A DNA stretch of 64,000 bases from Amborella trichopoda (GCF_000471905.2 NW_006499436.1:3994243-4058242); one strand, 5' to 3'. Shown: positions 1-10,220, counted from the first letter of the stretch. Notes: a model not told the origin generated them from the sequence alone. Numbers and translations: made by a program.

Positions 1-1
1 A

Positions 2-931
2 ATATCCTTTTTTGAACCAGTATCAATAAATACCACAGGAGAAGAAAAATCCAGATTTATTGAGACTACTATTATAGCCGAAGTAATCATAGATGATATC
101 CATCTGAATAGAAATCCAAAAGAAATAGCAAATATTTATTTGAATAATCATTTACATCCTTCTAATAGTAATAAGACACGAGAATGGTATGAAGCCATCC
201 TCTTGGAGACTGGATCGATATCATTGGTCCATTTTTTCAAAAAGAATACAAATACAATTGCATATTTCAAATTTCAAATCCGAAAAATAATATCATATAA
301 GGATTGGGGTATGGATCCTGTAAAAACCAAGAGATTACAAGCAGAAGGATTTAGTAATTAAAACTATAGATATGCCGAATATGTTGATGCCTTGCATAAA
401 GTATTCTCTTTTCAAAATAGCAATAATTCTCGTACTTGGTTTTTGCAAATAAAAATACCAGTGATTGAAGGGTTTCCTAATTGGTTTAGGAATTGGTTTC
501 AAATATGGGGATCTGGAATTGACTTGCATATGTATTTTATGGCCTTTGACCAAATACCTTGGATCATGAAAGGGTCCTACAATATTTCTGATAATTATAC
601 TGATGATTGAGAATATATCCCCAAACTGGGAAAACAAGTATATATAAAGTGGTGGGTCGTATATGAGAATAAAACCAATGAACCAGAGAATATAAAATTG
701 AGAAAAGTCCCAATCCAAACACCAGAAACAGAAGTCAAAAATATGAGTGACTATATAAATAAGATAAGACAACAAAATCCAATGGCTACTAAGGAAGAGT
801 TGAAGAAAAAACTGCTCCAACTATTCGATGATCAAGAAGAAGCAATGTCTACATCAACACAAAATGATGAAGATTACGCCCAAGAAAATGAAGATTGTGG
901 ACTCTCAGAGCCACGGCCCGATTTTTACTGA
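2..931 (+). pseudogene. L1 copy A: ORF2 (unknown function), 5'-truncated pseudogene
   Basis: One reading frame runs from the window edge to 931. It encodes the C-terminal part of the ORF2 protein that follows RNase H in lineage L1. Landmarks shared with the copies at 28,818-29,925, 30,138-33,526 and 61,791-62,862 are KTREWYEAILLETGS, AY(F/S)KFQIRK(I/V)ISYK, a Trp/Phe-rich FPNWFRNWFQIWGSG block, IPWIMK, IKWW and an acidic tail MSTSTQNDEDY. Breaks: in-frame TAA at 359-361, TGA at 608-610, and a deletion of about 25 residues between the GSG motif and HMYFM. No known domain is recognised. In the florendovirus-like layout this ORF has no established function. It ends just before the viral promoter region. 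Confidence 0.85.
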
Positions 932-1279
932 AAAGGTTCGAATAAAATACATATCCCAATAAATACTGCCAAACGCCTGCTGACAGCAAATAAAGACCTA
1001 CCGACATCTATCACTGTTGCAAGATACCACTTGTCAGATCCATCGACATCTGTCACTGTTGCTATATACCACGTGTCAGATCCACCGACATCTGTCACTA
1101 TTGCTAGATGCCACCTGTCAACTCTACCAACACCTTTTCACTATGCCACCGACACTGTGCCACCTTTATGTTATCAAAATATTGTGCCACCGACATTATG
1201 CCGCTTTTTTGTCATCTCCAAACACTGTGTTCTACTTTTGAGCTGGCCCTGCAATTATTAAGCCCTGAAGCTCGCGGCC
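932..1279 (+). promoter_or_regulatory. L1 copy A intergenic region upstream of TATA, with 42-bp repeats
   Basis: Noncoding stretch between the end of ORF2 and the TATA box, where the pararetroviral promoter is expected. It contains three units of a 42-bp tandem repeat at 1002-1127, each with CGACATCT(A/G)TCACT and a copy of a TACCAC..GTCA motif. The second unit contains a G-box core CACGTG near 1070. The phrase CACCGACA is also found in the matching regions of copies B (33,720 area) and C (62,930 and 63,010), so it may be a shared cis element. The promoter role is inferred from position. Confidence 0.6.
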
Positions 1280-1286
1280 TATAAAT
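1280..1286 (+). promoter_or_regulatory. TATA box of L1 copy A
   Basis: GGCCTATAAATGGAGG lies here. The same GGCCTATAAA(A/T)GGAGGA context occurs at the equivalent site of copy B-plus (33,897) and, inverted, of copy B-minus (28,441). Position and conservation support it as the core promoter of the viral pregenomic RNA. Confidence 0.75.
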
Positions 1287-1341
1287 GGAGGATCAACTCA
1301 TCGAAGGGGGCCATCCGAGTGCTCTCTCCCAGTGCCTTCTG

Positions 1342-1587
1342 CTCTGTTCTCTTCTCTCCTCTAAAGCTCTCAAGCTCTGTTCTCTTCTCTCCTCTAGTGC
1401 TCTCAAGTTCTGTTCTGTTCTCTTCTCTCCTCTAAAGCTCTCAAGTTTTGTTCTCTTCTCTCCTCTAAAGCTCTCAAGTTCTGCTCTCTTCTCTTCTCTA
1501 AAGCTCTCAAGTTTTGCTCTCGTTTCTTCTCTCCTTTAAAACCCTGGAGCTCTGCCCTCTCTTCGCCTCTCCTTTAGAACACTGAAG
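1342..1587 (+). repeat. 33-bp CT-rich tandem repeat in the copy A leader
   Basis: About seven imperfect units of a 33-bp pyrimidine-rich sequence. Starts at 1342, 1375 and 1408 confirm the period, and each unit contains CTCTAAAGCTCTCAAG or a variant. It lies directly downstream of the TATA box, so it would form the start of the transcribed leader. Copy C has a different CT-rich repeat (13 bp) at the same place. The reading frame through it is a by-product of the repeat and is not a gene. Confidence 0.85.
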
Positions 1588-1881
1588 TTTTGAGGCTCTG
1601 TTTTCTCTCTGCTCTGAGCAATTATCAGTAAGCTCTCTTATCTCTTTATATTAGACATCTCTTTGTACTCTCAGATACTTTCAAATATTCCCAAAAACTC
1701 TCTACTCTCTGCTATGCATTCCTTGCTATCTACTGTTCTCTTATTCTAAGTTTCTCTCTCTCTTCTGTTCTTCCTCGTTTTATTCCTGCTCTTTGAAATT
1801 TCTGATATTACTGTCCCTTATTATTATTTCCTTCTTATACTCCTATTACTCTGTGCTATTTTCTTTCTCATTGCTGTATAT

Positions 1882-1905
1882 CGGGTGGTGTGTCTAGCCA
1901 CATCG
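1882..1905 (+). promoter_or_regulatory. Conserved leader stem-loop, L1 copy A
   Basis: Follows TGTATAT. The inner stem is GTGG/CCAC and an outer CG/CG pair set is separated from it by a small internal loop. The same hairpin is present at 34,285-34,310, 28,031-28,055 and 63,416-63,439, with different but still complementary outer pairs. The downstream text (GTGTGATTGTAA, AGGAGTGGAA) is also shared with copy B. It is probably an RNA structure of the viral leader; its function is unknown. Confidence 0.6.
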
Positions 1906-2017
1906 AATACTTTTTGAGTGATTGTAAAGCTTTGTATATGTGTGATTGTAACTTAAACACTCTACCGAGCTACTGCTTAGAGGAGTGGAAACTATTCTCT
2001 AGTTATTGCAAGTGTTT

Positions 2018-2026
2018 AATGTAAGT
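2018..2026 (+). promoter_or_regulatory. Conserved splice-donor-like motif in L1 leader (copy A)
   Basis: AATGTAAGT matches a plant 5' splice-site consensus. ATGTAAGT is preserved at the same place in copies B-plus (34,415-34,422), B-minus (27,918-27,925, minus strand) and C (63,544-63,551), although surrounding bases differ. The matching acceptor is not identified, so splicing is an inference. Confidence 0.5.
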
Positions 2027-2248
2027 GTTTCCCTTTGTAAGATTTCTATTATTATGCAAGTTAAGTTGATATTTTGTTTAAAATTTAGGAGTACTACTTA
2101 CATAAATTGGTTTGTTATTGATATATCTCTATTGTTATTTCTTACCTGTTTAACTGCTTATCTACTCGTTAAAGTTGTACTAATAAGTTTGTATAAAATA
2201 GTTGCCTAAAATAGCCTAATATATATCGTGAAAATAGATCTTGGTTGT

Positions 2249-2250
<2 letters not shown>

Positions 2251-2318
<68 letters not shown>
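2251..2318. repeat. (TA)n(TG)n microsatellite at the end of L1 copy A
   Basis: About 13 TA units followed by about 21 TG units. Homology of copy A with the copy B leader stops at about 2245, immediately before the site where copy B carries its Met-tRNA primer binding site. The microsatellite therefore marks the edge of the viral segment. Confidence 0.9.
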
Positions 2319-2320
<2 letters not shown>

Positions 2321-2739
2321 AGAATTAGGGGGAAACGGTAGGTTTTCTTCTTTTTCTTTTTTTTTTTCTGTAATGTTGTATATTGTGATGGCAATTTTTG
2401 TAAATTGCATTACGGATGTATTTTGTTGATGTATTTTATTATTTTGTGAATGAATGAATAATTAAATATATAAAGTTAATAACAGAGTACGCTGAGAAGT
2501 ATGTTTGATACTTCTTTTATGTTTATTAAATAGGCATTAGTATGCATGTCGAACAAAATGGGCTATTATTTCATAGAATATTTTAATAAAGACGAGGCAT
2601 CTGAAAATTTCACGTTACCATTGTAAAAAAAAAAAAAAATAGCCCTGTAATTTTTGTATGGTTAAAACCTAGTGGCATATGAAAAATTTCACTTTCGAAC
2701 CCTTTTACTTAATTGTAAGTTTTGGTAGCTTTCTGTTAC
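2319..2739. other. AT-rich noncoding DNA, no gene seen
   Basis: Low-complexity T-rich and A-rich sequence, including an A run at about 2,626-2,639. No coding potential beyond chance, and no similarity to the viral blocks. Confidence 0.5.
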
Positions 2740-3440
2740 GAGTTTACTTGAGAAATTGAAGATGATAAACGCTATAATTTGTTTTTTTGTTGTTTCATCT
2801 GGATATAAGTTGCATTCTTACAATAGAAATGGTTTTTGTACCTTGGCTTCTACGAATCATCATTACATTGTGTTTTGTGCGTTCTGTATTCTTCTTTGAT
2901 TTCTATCTTGTTTTAGGCTATTAGCTATCTGTTTCTGGTTCATTCAGCTTGCGTATTAAGCCTAGTCTTTTACGAATCATCATTGCCCAGTATGTTGTGT
3001 GTTCTCTTTATTCTATTTTCTATTTGGTTTTAAGCTATTAGCTATCTGTTTTTCTTCATTCAGCTTCAACCATTTGCATATTACCTTGTTGGATTATAGT
3101 TCTAGTGGTGCATATTCAATTACTTACATAGTCGTTGTTTTGAGTTTACTTGAGAAATTTAATATGATAAATGCTGTAATTTTTTTTGTTGTTTCATCGG
3201 GGCACAAGGTGCATTCTTACAACATAAATGGTCTTTTGTGCCTTAGCTTTTACGAATCATCATTGCCCCATTTGTTGTGTGTTCTCTATTCTCTTATTTC
3301 TATTTGGTTTTAGGCTATAAGCTATCTATTTTGGCTTCATGCAGCTACAACCATTTGCATATTACCTTACTGGATTGTGGTTCTAGCGGTAGATATTCAA
3401 TTACTTACATAGTCATCGTTTTGAGCTTTGAAAAGCAAAA
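2740..3440. repeat. Imperfect local tandem repeats (about 280-400 bp units)
   Basis: The marker TACGAATCATCATT recurs at 2851, 2971 and 3251. The marker AGTTTACTTGAGAAATT recurs at 2741 and 3143. CATTTGCATATTACCTT recurs near 3073 and 3352. The block is therefore built of two to three overlapping duplications of a T-rich noncoding unit. I do not recognise the unit, and the reading frames inside are not supported as genes. Confidence 0.75.
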
Positions 3441-4124
3441 TCTAAGTGTTTTAATGATTCATAAACTTGATTTCAATTGACTTTTGGTGATAACCAAAAA
3501 AAGGTGACTAGGTAACTTTTTAATGATTTGTGAACTTCATTAGGAACTTTGTCTCTCACATTTTTCTCTCACTTAGGTAACTTTCCTTCTCTCTCTCACC
3601 ACCACTCTTATTTCTTTTCACCCACTCTCTTTAACCATACCTATATATCCCTATCTCTCTCTTTCTCATCCACTCTATTTGACCTGGTAATTTCCATTCA
3701 CTCTCATGCTGGGTTCTCTGTCTTCTTCCGATTCGCCCACGTCAAGAAACATTTTGCTTGATGACTTGACCTGCTCAAGTTGCTTGTCCCTTGTATCTTG
3801 GGTCTCAAGAGCGTCTCAACATGGGTCCACTCTATCTTCTTCCCATTCGCCCACACCAAGAAACATCTCCAATTTTCACCATCTCCCTCAACTGCATGAC
3901 CTCTCCCATACAATCATGCTCTTCTTGGATGCCAAGAAAATTGAACATGAGGTGAGATGCAGAAATGGAATCCTTGAATCCTTTATACCTACAACCAACC
4001 AATCCACCCACCTTCTTCCTGTTCTTAGATCCCCGGATTCTCTTTCGATCACCCCCATCATTGCAAATTTTAGGTGTTGGCTGCAGTGTCAGATGAGTTT
4101 GCATGGAAGCCCATTCAAGAGTAC
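3441..4124. other. Unassigned CT-rich and mixed sequence
   Basis: Contains a (CT)-rich tract at 3,580-3,670 and gene-like base composition to 4,120. Sub-blocks recur further right: the phrase around CATCATTGCAAATTT(T)AG..GTTGGCTG is seen near 4,060 and 4,470. I recognise no protein. It may be a decayed host gene or repeat. Confidence 0.35.
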
Positions 4125-4395
4125 CAGCTCTTTGACTCATCGATGGGATAGTGGAGGCGCCTTGAAGGCATGGCATTCAAGAACATGAGGTGAGATGCAG
4201 AAACGACATCCTTAGTACCTTGACAGGTGGGGATTGTCAACCCTGCAACTGGCCAATCCAGCTCTTTTGACTTGTTGATTGGACAGTGGGGATGCCTTGA
4301 AGGCATGCCATTTAAGAAGTCGAGGTAGGACGCAGAAATGGCATCCTTTGTACCTTGACAGGTGTGGTGTTGTCAAACCTGCATCTAGCCAAGCT
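4125..4395. repeat. About 137-bp tandem duplication
   Basis: Two adjacent units share CAGCTCTTTTGACT..GATTGGACAGTGG, GCCTTGAAGGCATG and GTACCTTGACAGGTG. A third partial copy begins near 4,530. Sequence divergence between units is roughly 15 percent by eye. Noncoding. Confidence 0.7.
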
Positions 4396-4587
4396 AATCC
4401 ACCCACCTTCCTCTTATTCGTAGCCTTCCTCTTATTCCTAGATCGTCATATTCTCTTTTGACCCCCCATCATTGCAAATTTAGGGGGTTGGCTGTGGTGT
4501 CGGATGAGTTTGCATGGCAGCCAAGTATACCAGCTCTTTGACTCGTCGATTGGACATTGAAGGAAAGCCAAAAGATGTTTATCTTTA

Positions 4588-5121
4588 GTTAAAGAATCTC
4601 GTCATATCTGTTGGTTATACACGTGATCTAGCAAGGCAGCAAATTCTCATGGTGGTGATGACTTGACGCTGTGCCATCCCTAGTGTGACAATGGATGAAG
4701 GCCTGCCTCCCTCCTTGACATAACTTCGCTGTCGGTGATGGTGGGGTGGCAGTCCTGATGCTGCGCTGTTGTGTCGCAGGCACAACATGGCATGTCCTAA
4801 TCGAAGGCAGTGGATGATGGTGGGGGTGGAAGTCCTGATGCTGTATCGTTGCATCTAAGGCGCAACATGGCACGTCTTGATCAAAGCTAAGGCAGTGGAT
4901 GACATGAATTTGCTCTCGGTGATGGTGGGGGTGGCAGTCCTGAAGCTACGCTGTTGCGTCGCAGGCACAACAAGAAGCTGATCTTTAGCTGAAGAATCTC
5001 GTCATATCTATTGGCTATACACGTGATTGAGCAAGGCAGCAAATTCATGGTGGGGATGACTTGACGCTGTGCCATCCTCAGCATGACAGCAGATGAAGGC
5101 CCGCCTCCCTCCCTAACATGA
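4588..5121. repeat. About 134-bp unit repeated at 400-bp spacing
   Basis: The block beginning GAATCTCGTCATATCT and ending GCCTCCCTCC at 4,588-4,722 reappears at 4,988-5,121. Between them a shorter unit with GTGATGGTGGGG(G)TGGCAGTCC is present three times. GC is higher than in the surroundings. No protein is recognised on either strand. Confidence 0.7.
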
Positions 5122-5589
5122 ATTCACTAGAGGTAAAATGTCATATCACGATACAACACATGGTATTATATCAGATGCAACTTTATTATCTTTGTTGAGG
5201 CTATAGATCGATAAATGAAAATTGACCTCTATGCAATTTTATTATGCTTGCTGAGTTATGACCGTCCTTAAACACTCTCATTGCCTTAAAGAGAGACTTT
5301 ATTTTGGATATCACACTACCTGGTCATGCTGTCATTCAGCAGTCTAAATTAGTCTTGTCATAATTCTTTCTTGTGATGACAAATGAGCGATTTGTTTAAA
5401 AGTAATGTGCCACTCCCACTGATGTAATTAAAGGTTTGAATAAAAATCATTTTTCTTTTGATAAAGAATGAAAATCATTCTTTTGATAAAAAAATGAAAA
5501 CATTACTATCATGCAAAGTTTAGGAAGCATCCCCTCTTGCCTCTTCTTTTAGGGTTCTAAGTTTTGTTAAAGTCCAACTATCCTTAGTA

Positions 5590-5955
5590 ATAATATCTAG
5601 CTTTTTGGCTTTGTGTTCTTTCTTGTGATCCTTTATGCCAACCATAGCCTGATACCTATATGCTCTGTGATTGCCACTCTGAGTGGATCCTTCACATCAA
5701 AAGGGCTTAGGGTTTTCAAGTTTTCAGTTTAAGGTTTTGTTTTCAAAAGGGTTTAGAGTTTGCTAGGGTTCAGGGTGCTGTTATTATCCTAAATTTCAAG
5801 TTTTTAGTTTAAGGTTTTATTTTCAAAAGGTAGGGTTCAGGATGCCGCTGTTATCAAAATTGGTATCAGATCCTAAGGTGTAAATCCCATAGCAGAGGTG
5901 CGCAGAGGTAAGCGTTAAACAACTCGAGATAACATGGAGTTAAGCAGAGAGACCT
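5590..5955. other. L2 leader-like fragment with a primer-binding-site-like motif
   Basis: On the minus strand 5,720-5,590 resembles the leader upstream of the L2 movement protein: the shared text includes TTTTGATGTGAA(A/G)GATCC and CACAGAGCATA. After a stretch of AGGGTTT-like repeats, the plus strand at 5,856-5,866 reads TGGTATCAGAT, close to the initiator Met-tRNA complement used by these viruses, followed by an ATG at 5,934 in a short frame. The two halves have opposite orientation, so this is a rearranged end of the L2 block. An LTR-retrotransposon primer site cannot be excluded. Confidence 0.4.
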
Positions 5956-7650
5956 TCAACCTTGTTGCCCCTTCATCTTCCCTTCGAAGGTGGCTTGCTT
6001 TGGTTGGGTTTTTTTCTTTAATGAGATTTGAACAAAGTATAGGGGATTCTTGCATTTGGTAAGGAATTGTGTATGGGATTCCGCACAGGAGGTTTTTATG
6101 ATGATGGTCTGGATATCAACAAGTAGGTAAAGGTTTGGGGTGGATGTCCAGGGAAGAAGGTGGTTGTGGTATTTCAATCTATCATCTATCCATTTGAGCA
6201 TTGGTAGTTGTGAATGTAGGACATCATATCCTATCGGTAAATCTTTGCTTGGTAAATGGAGCCCAAAAACCCCTATGGTGGATTTTGAATTTTGGGAAAA
6301 GTTTTGTGGTGATTGGTTTACTGATTTTGTTAATCATGAATTTTTCACAATTTGCAACTCTGAAGGTTTGGTCATAAGGATTCCAATGGGTTGGGGGTAG
6401 AAGGTCTAAATTTAAGATTTATATTGCTGCTCCAATAACGAAAAGGCTCTGGCTGGGATTGGCTTAGAATATTTCTCTGGCGAGATTTGGATTTTGGATA
6501 AATAGCATTTGGTATTTGATCGCGATTTTGATTTCTGGGTCTAGATTTGGAAGGAGTTCTAAAGCAAACAATTCTTCAAACTCAAGCTCTAAGTCTGGGT
6601 CAGATGAGTATCCAATTGCAAGGATAGAGTGTGAGCAGGTCTCATCATCTAATGAAAAAATTGACTCGAGGTCGGCATCTGAATTTGACATATATTTAGA
6701 AACTTGGTGAAGAACCTTGTTTCTTTTCGGCTTTCTGGGACAATTTTTGGTGTAATGCCCTTTCTTCTTGCAGATGAAACACCTGTCATTGGTCCTTTTC
6801 TTTGTTTTTTTATGCGGAATTTCCATTTGCATTTCCCTGGTTTCTTTTCCCTTTTGAAGTAGGATTTCTTATTTGTGGGGCATGAGCATTGAGACTCATC
6901 TTTGACATAATCTGCAAATCCTTTCAAGCACAACCATGAGCTCTAAGAGCTTGCTTGTTTTTTCAATCTGCTCAAGGAATTTCTTTTGATTGCATAGCTT
7001 CTTCTCTAGGGCTAGAAAAGCATTTTGGTATAATTCTCCAAGGGATGTTGCTTGAGGGGGATGTTTTTTGTTGCCAAGATCTTACAAATCCTTTCAAGTA
7101 CAGGCATGAGCTCTGAGAGCTTGCTTGTTTTTTCAATCTGCTTAAGGAATTTATTTTGATTGCATAGCTTCTTCTCTAGGGCTAGAAAGCATTTTGGTAT
7201 GATTCTTTCAAATCATTTCAAGCACAGGCATGAGCTCTAAGAGCTTGCTTGTTTTTTCAATCTGCTCAAGGAATTTCTTTTGATTGCATAGCTTATTCTC
7301 TAGAGCTAGAAAAGCATTTTGGTATAATTCTCCAAGGGATGCTGCCTGAGAGGGATGTTTTTTGTTGCCAAGATCTTTGAAACTTCATCTCTTAAAGGTT
7401 TTGGGAAGGTATGTCTACTTGAGGTTCACATCATCGTGTCCTCCTAAGGTATTGGGACATTTGCTCATTATGCCTTTCAAGGTCTTTCTTGGTGAAGGAG
7501 CAACATGTTGCTCTATGATATCCTTCTCTTGCTTGGGAGACAAAATGTTGGGAGTTCCCTAAGAGGTATGAATATGAGTCATGAAGGTTTCTAGTGAATC
7601 CGACTGGATCAATTGAAGTTGTAAAGCGACCCTTAACCCTAAACCTAAAC
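5956..7650 (-). pseudogene. L2 left arm: coat protein zinc knuckle and protease region, decayed
   Basis: Minus-strand remains of an L2 polyprotein. From 7,650 leftward come a coat-protein segment (ATCCSFTKKDLERH), a Cys-rich basic region, and a zinc knuckle CFICKKKGHYTKNC at about 6,790-6,750 (CX2CX4HX4C), with an acidic region behind it. The protease region follows near 6,440, where the catalytic motif reads VIGAA instead of D(T/S)GA. Last comes a linker with CAESHTQFLTKCKNPL that normally precedes reverse transcriptase. There are several stops and frameshifts, and a local repeat at 6,930-7,330 has three copies of a segment containing AATCTGCT(C/T)AAGGAATTT. It runs head-to-head with the L2 movement protein piece at 8,018. 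It mirrors 20,600-21,660. Confidence 0.8.
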
Positions 7651-7720
7651 AATTTTAAAACAATAAAGCGACCCTAAACCCTAAACCCTAAACCTAAACA
7701 GTTTTAAAACAAACCCTAAC
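7621..7720. repeat. Interstitial telomere-type repeats (CCCTAAA), left arm
   Basis: Two units of about 47 bp, each with ACCCTAAACCCTAAACCTAAAC followed by A(A/G)TTTTAAAACA and GCGACCC. CCCTAAA is the usual plant telomere repeat. It sits between the oppositely directed L2 coat and movement pieces. The mirrored site at 20,444-20,566 has three units. Confidence 0.85.
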
Positions 7721-7944
7721 TTAGGTAACTTTAAGGCAAATGAGACCCAGATCCTAACCTTTTGATGTGAAAGATCCATAGAATGGCGATCACAGAGCAT
7801 ACGGGCATGTAAGGGCAATCAACAAGAAAACATAGAGAGTGGAGAGATGAAATATCAAAGTGAAAAACAAAGAAAAGATTCACACAAAACACATGAATAT
7901 CTTATTTGTTTAGTTTATTGGTTTAGTAGTATCTGCGCCTTTAT

Positions 7945-7957
7945 TGGTATCAAAGCT
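7945..7957 (+). promoter_or_regulatory. L2 Met-tRNA primer binding site (left arm)
   Basis: TGGTATCAAAGCT differs at one position from TGGTATCAGAGC, the complement of the plant initiator tRNA-Met 3' end. It lies 61 bases before the L2 start codon at 8,018 and is matched by 20,202-20,215 in the right arm. Confidence 0.65.
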
Positions 7958-8017
7958 AGGTAAGTCTTCCATAAGCCGAGAGTAAGTGCGTCGGTATTTG
8001 AAAGGCTTAAGATAACA

Positions 8018-9848
8018 ATGAGTATCAGAAGACTATCCAATACGTTTGAATCCTTAAGCTCTTCTTGCTCATCAGTTAGATCCAGTTCTGTTTCAGAATT
8101 AGAAAGCCTATACCAAATAGATTATATCCCTGAAGCCTCAACCAACACTCTCCCAGAATTACGTCTCCTAAACCCCCTATCATATATTTAAAGGACCTTA
8201 ACCGTCAGCCAACAAAACCATACGAATGCTTTTTGAAAGAAAAGCACCATTGCCGATAAACAATTCCTCCAAACGTTTGCTTTTTACCAGTATCCTATAC
8301 CTACTATAGGTGAAGAACAACTTTTTACCTTGACTTTGCCAGAACATCGTCCAAACCTTAAGAATGAAAAATATTCACCAATCCATTTTGGAGCAGTAAG
8401 ACTTGTATTAACATTTCATGGAAGAGATGGCTTTCCAGTCTCATCCAGAATAGCTTTATTTGACACAAGGTTCTTGAAATATGAGCAGACTTGCATTGCC
8501 ACTATTTCGACTACCTTAAATTGTGGAACAATATTCATAAACTCTTTTCCCAAATTCCACAAGGACCCTTGCAGATCCAAATATGCTGAAAGCTTTAAAA
8601 GTCCAAATACAAATAACCGGTACCAATGGTCTCAGATTCACACATTGCAACCTTTTACCAAATGGCCTATAGAGTCCAAAACCATGCCCTACAACTATTA
8701 ATACGAAAGAAGCTTAATCCAAATAAAGCTTTATTCATCAATGTAAGTGAAACAGGAACTCCTTGCCACACCCATGTACCCAATCAAATTCCTAGGTAAG
8801 AACTATTACAACTACTTCCAAACAAAGGCGTCACTTTTTATGAAAAATTAAAATAACCAGTTGAAAAACATATCCAAGCAACAAACCTATATATGTTGCA
8901 ATGGACGACGGAACTGTAGAAATCAGATTTCCAACCAATCTTCCTATAAACCTCCACACTCGATATTCCCAATACAAATGATAATAACTTTGATCATAGC
9001 TTTCAAAAATGATGGAACACTCATCCATGAAGGAAAGACCAAAGAAGGAGACAAACCATTTCACCCCTTCTGTAATAATGTTGGGTGTATTCATGACCAG
9101 TTTGATTTAATGGATGAAGATATGAACGAACCAAAAAGATCAAATGAAAAGAAATTTTCTGAACTAAAACATAAAGAAAGATATGAAAATGAGATCCCAC
9201 AGTAGGAACCGTACGTGAACCAACAGGAAGCTATGAATTTTTAGTAGAATATGGAAAGCCCAATTCAATTCAACCAAACCCTACTCTAGAAGAACGCCCC
9301 ACACCTTATCAGCCACGAGGACCATCATCACCACCTACCCTACCATTAATGCCATATTATCAAAAGGCTGTAAAATTTATAGAGCCCCAACAAAAATTTG
9401 AAACTCAACCCGTAGAATTTTATATGTTTGACCCCCTCCTCTTCAAACTACGATGAGCAATTCCCTCCATCAAAAACCTTTGAAAATCCAGCTGGAGTTT
9501 ATAGTCATACTTGGAAAATCAGAAAAAACCCAAATGTCCATGCCCAAGGCCAAAACCAGCCCTTAGCTGCAGAAGCGGCTTTAAATTGGCAAAATGAAAA
9601 TGCCAATATCCAAAACAAAGCCTTAGTGCAAATCCTTGAAAACCAAAAATCACAAACCACAAATCATTTTAGAATTAAGAACAAGAATTCAAAATCTTCA
9701 TGAGCAATTACTTGGAAAAATATTATCAGCTAAATGCCTTGAAGATCTTCAGAAAGCAAACAAACTATTAATCCTCAAAGAAGAAGAAAAAATAAAACCC
9801 AAATCATTACAGTATACTTCACACAATAGTACTATGAAATTACAGTAA
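8018..9848 (+). pseudogene. L2 left arm: movement protein and following coiled-coil spacer, decayed
   Basis: Starts at ATG 8,018 (MSIRRLSNT). A Ser-rich N-terminus is followed by a movement-protein domain of the 30K type at about 8,330-8,700: GAVRL.LTFHGRDG.PVSSRIAL, then CIATISTTLNCGTIFINSFPKF. Later parts include a Pro-rich segment (EERPTPYQPRGPSSP) near 9,290-9,350 and a Gln/Lys/Asn-rich, probably coiled-coil tail ending STMKLQ at 9,848. Many frameshifts and stops are present. The TAA after YEKLK at about 8,853 is shared with the right-arm copy. Sequence switches to L3 (opposite strand) right after it. Confidence 0.8.
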
Positions 9849-10220
9849 TGAAGATGAGAAAGGAGGAGTAGAGAAGATGGAACTCTTTCTAAAACTTAAT
9901 GCTTCTGAGGACCTGTCTGGTTCCTTCTATAGTCTTTCCGAGGATTCGGATTTCAAACTCGTTTAATTCCACACAATAGAAAGTTGGATGCTTTCTTATC
10001 TTTAATAGTAAAAGCAGATTATTTTGTACTGTGGAGTAGTGAAAAGTTGTTTCAACAGTGAAAAGTTGATTCTTTTCGTACTGTCAACAACATAGTAAAA
10101 GTAGATTCTTTTACAATCTTCTTTTTTTGTATGGACACGTGTGCTGAAAAAAACTGCAGTCGATCCGTCCAGTTTCCTTACTTGTCCAGTAAGTTTTAGT
10201 GGCATGGTCCCACTATGCTT
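9849..10220 (-). promoter_or_regulatory. L3 3' noncoding / intergenic region, left arm
   Basis: Noncoding DNA downstream of the last L3 ORF on the minus strand, with CACGTGTCC and several TTTTACTAT/AACTTTTCACT repeats. It is mirrored by 17,944-18,290. By position it should hold the L3 promoter, but I cannot identify a TATA box confidently. The 67-codon frame at 10,205-10,002 looks fortuitous. Confidence 0.4.

Noticed and set aside
1002-1127. CRISPR-like array
   Set aside because: Three adjacent diverged 42-bp units without constant repeats and unique spacers, in a plant promoter region. It is a plain tandem repeat.
1017-1539. Open frames of 74-84 codons rich in Leu/Ser/His
   Set aside because: They arise from the 42-bp and 33-bp tandem repeats of the L1 promoter and leader. 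All frames are open for the same reason, and no homologous protein exists in the other leaders.
2206-2429. Frames of Tyr-Ile and Thr-His or Val-Cys repeats
   Set aside because: Pure translations of the (TA)n(TG)n microsatellite.
3706-5084. Host gene in the 3.7-5.1 kb block
   Set aside because: Frames up to 160 codons exist on both strands, but they consist of local duplications, overlap one another and match no domain that I recognise.
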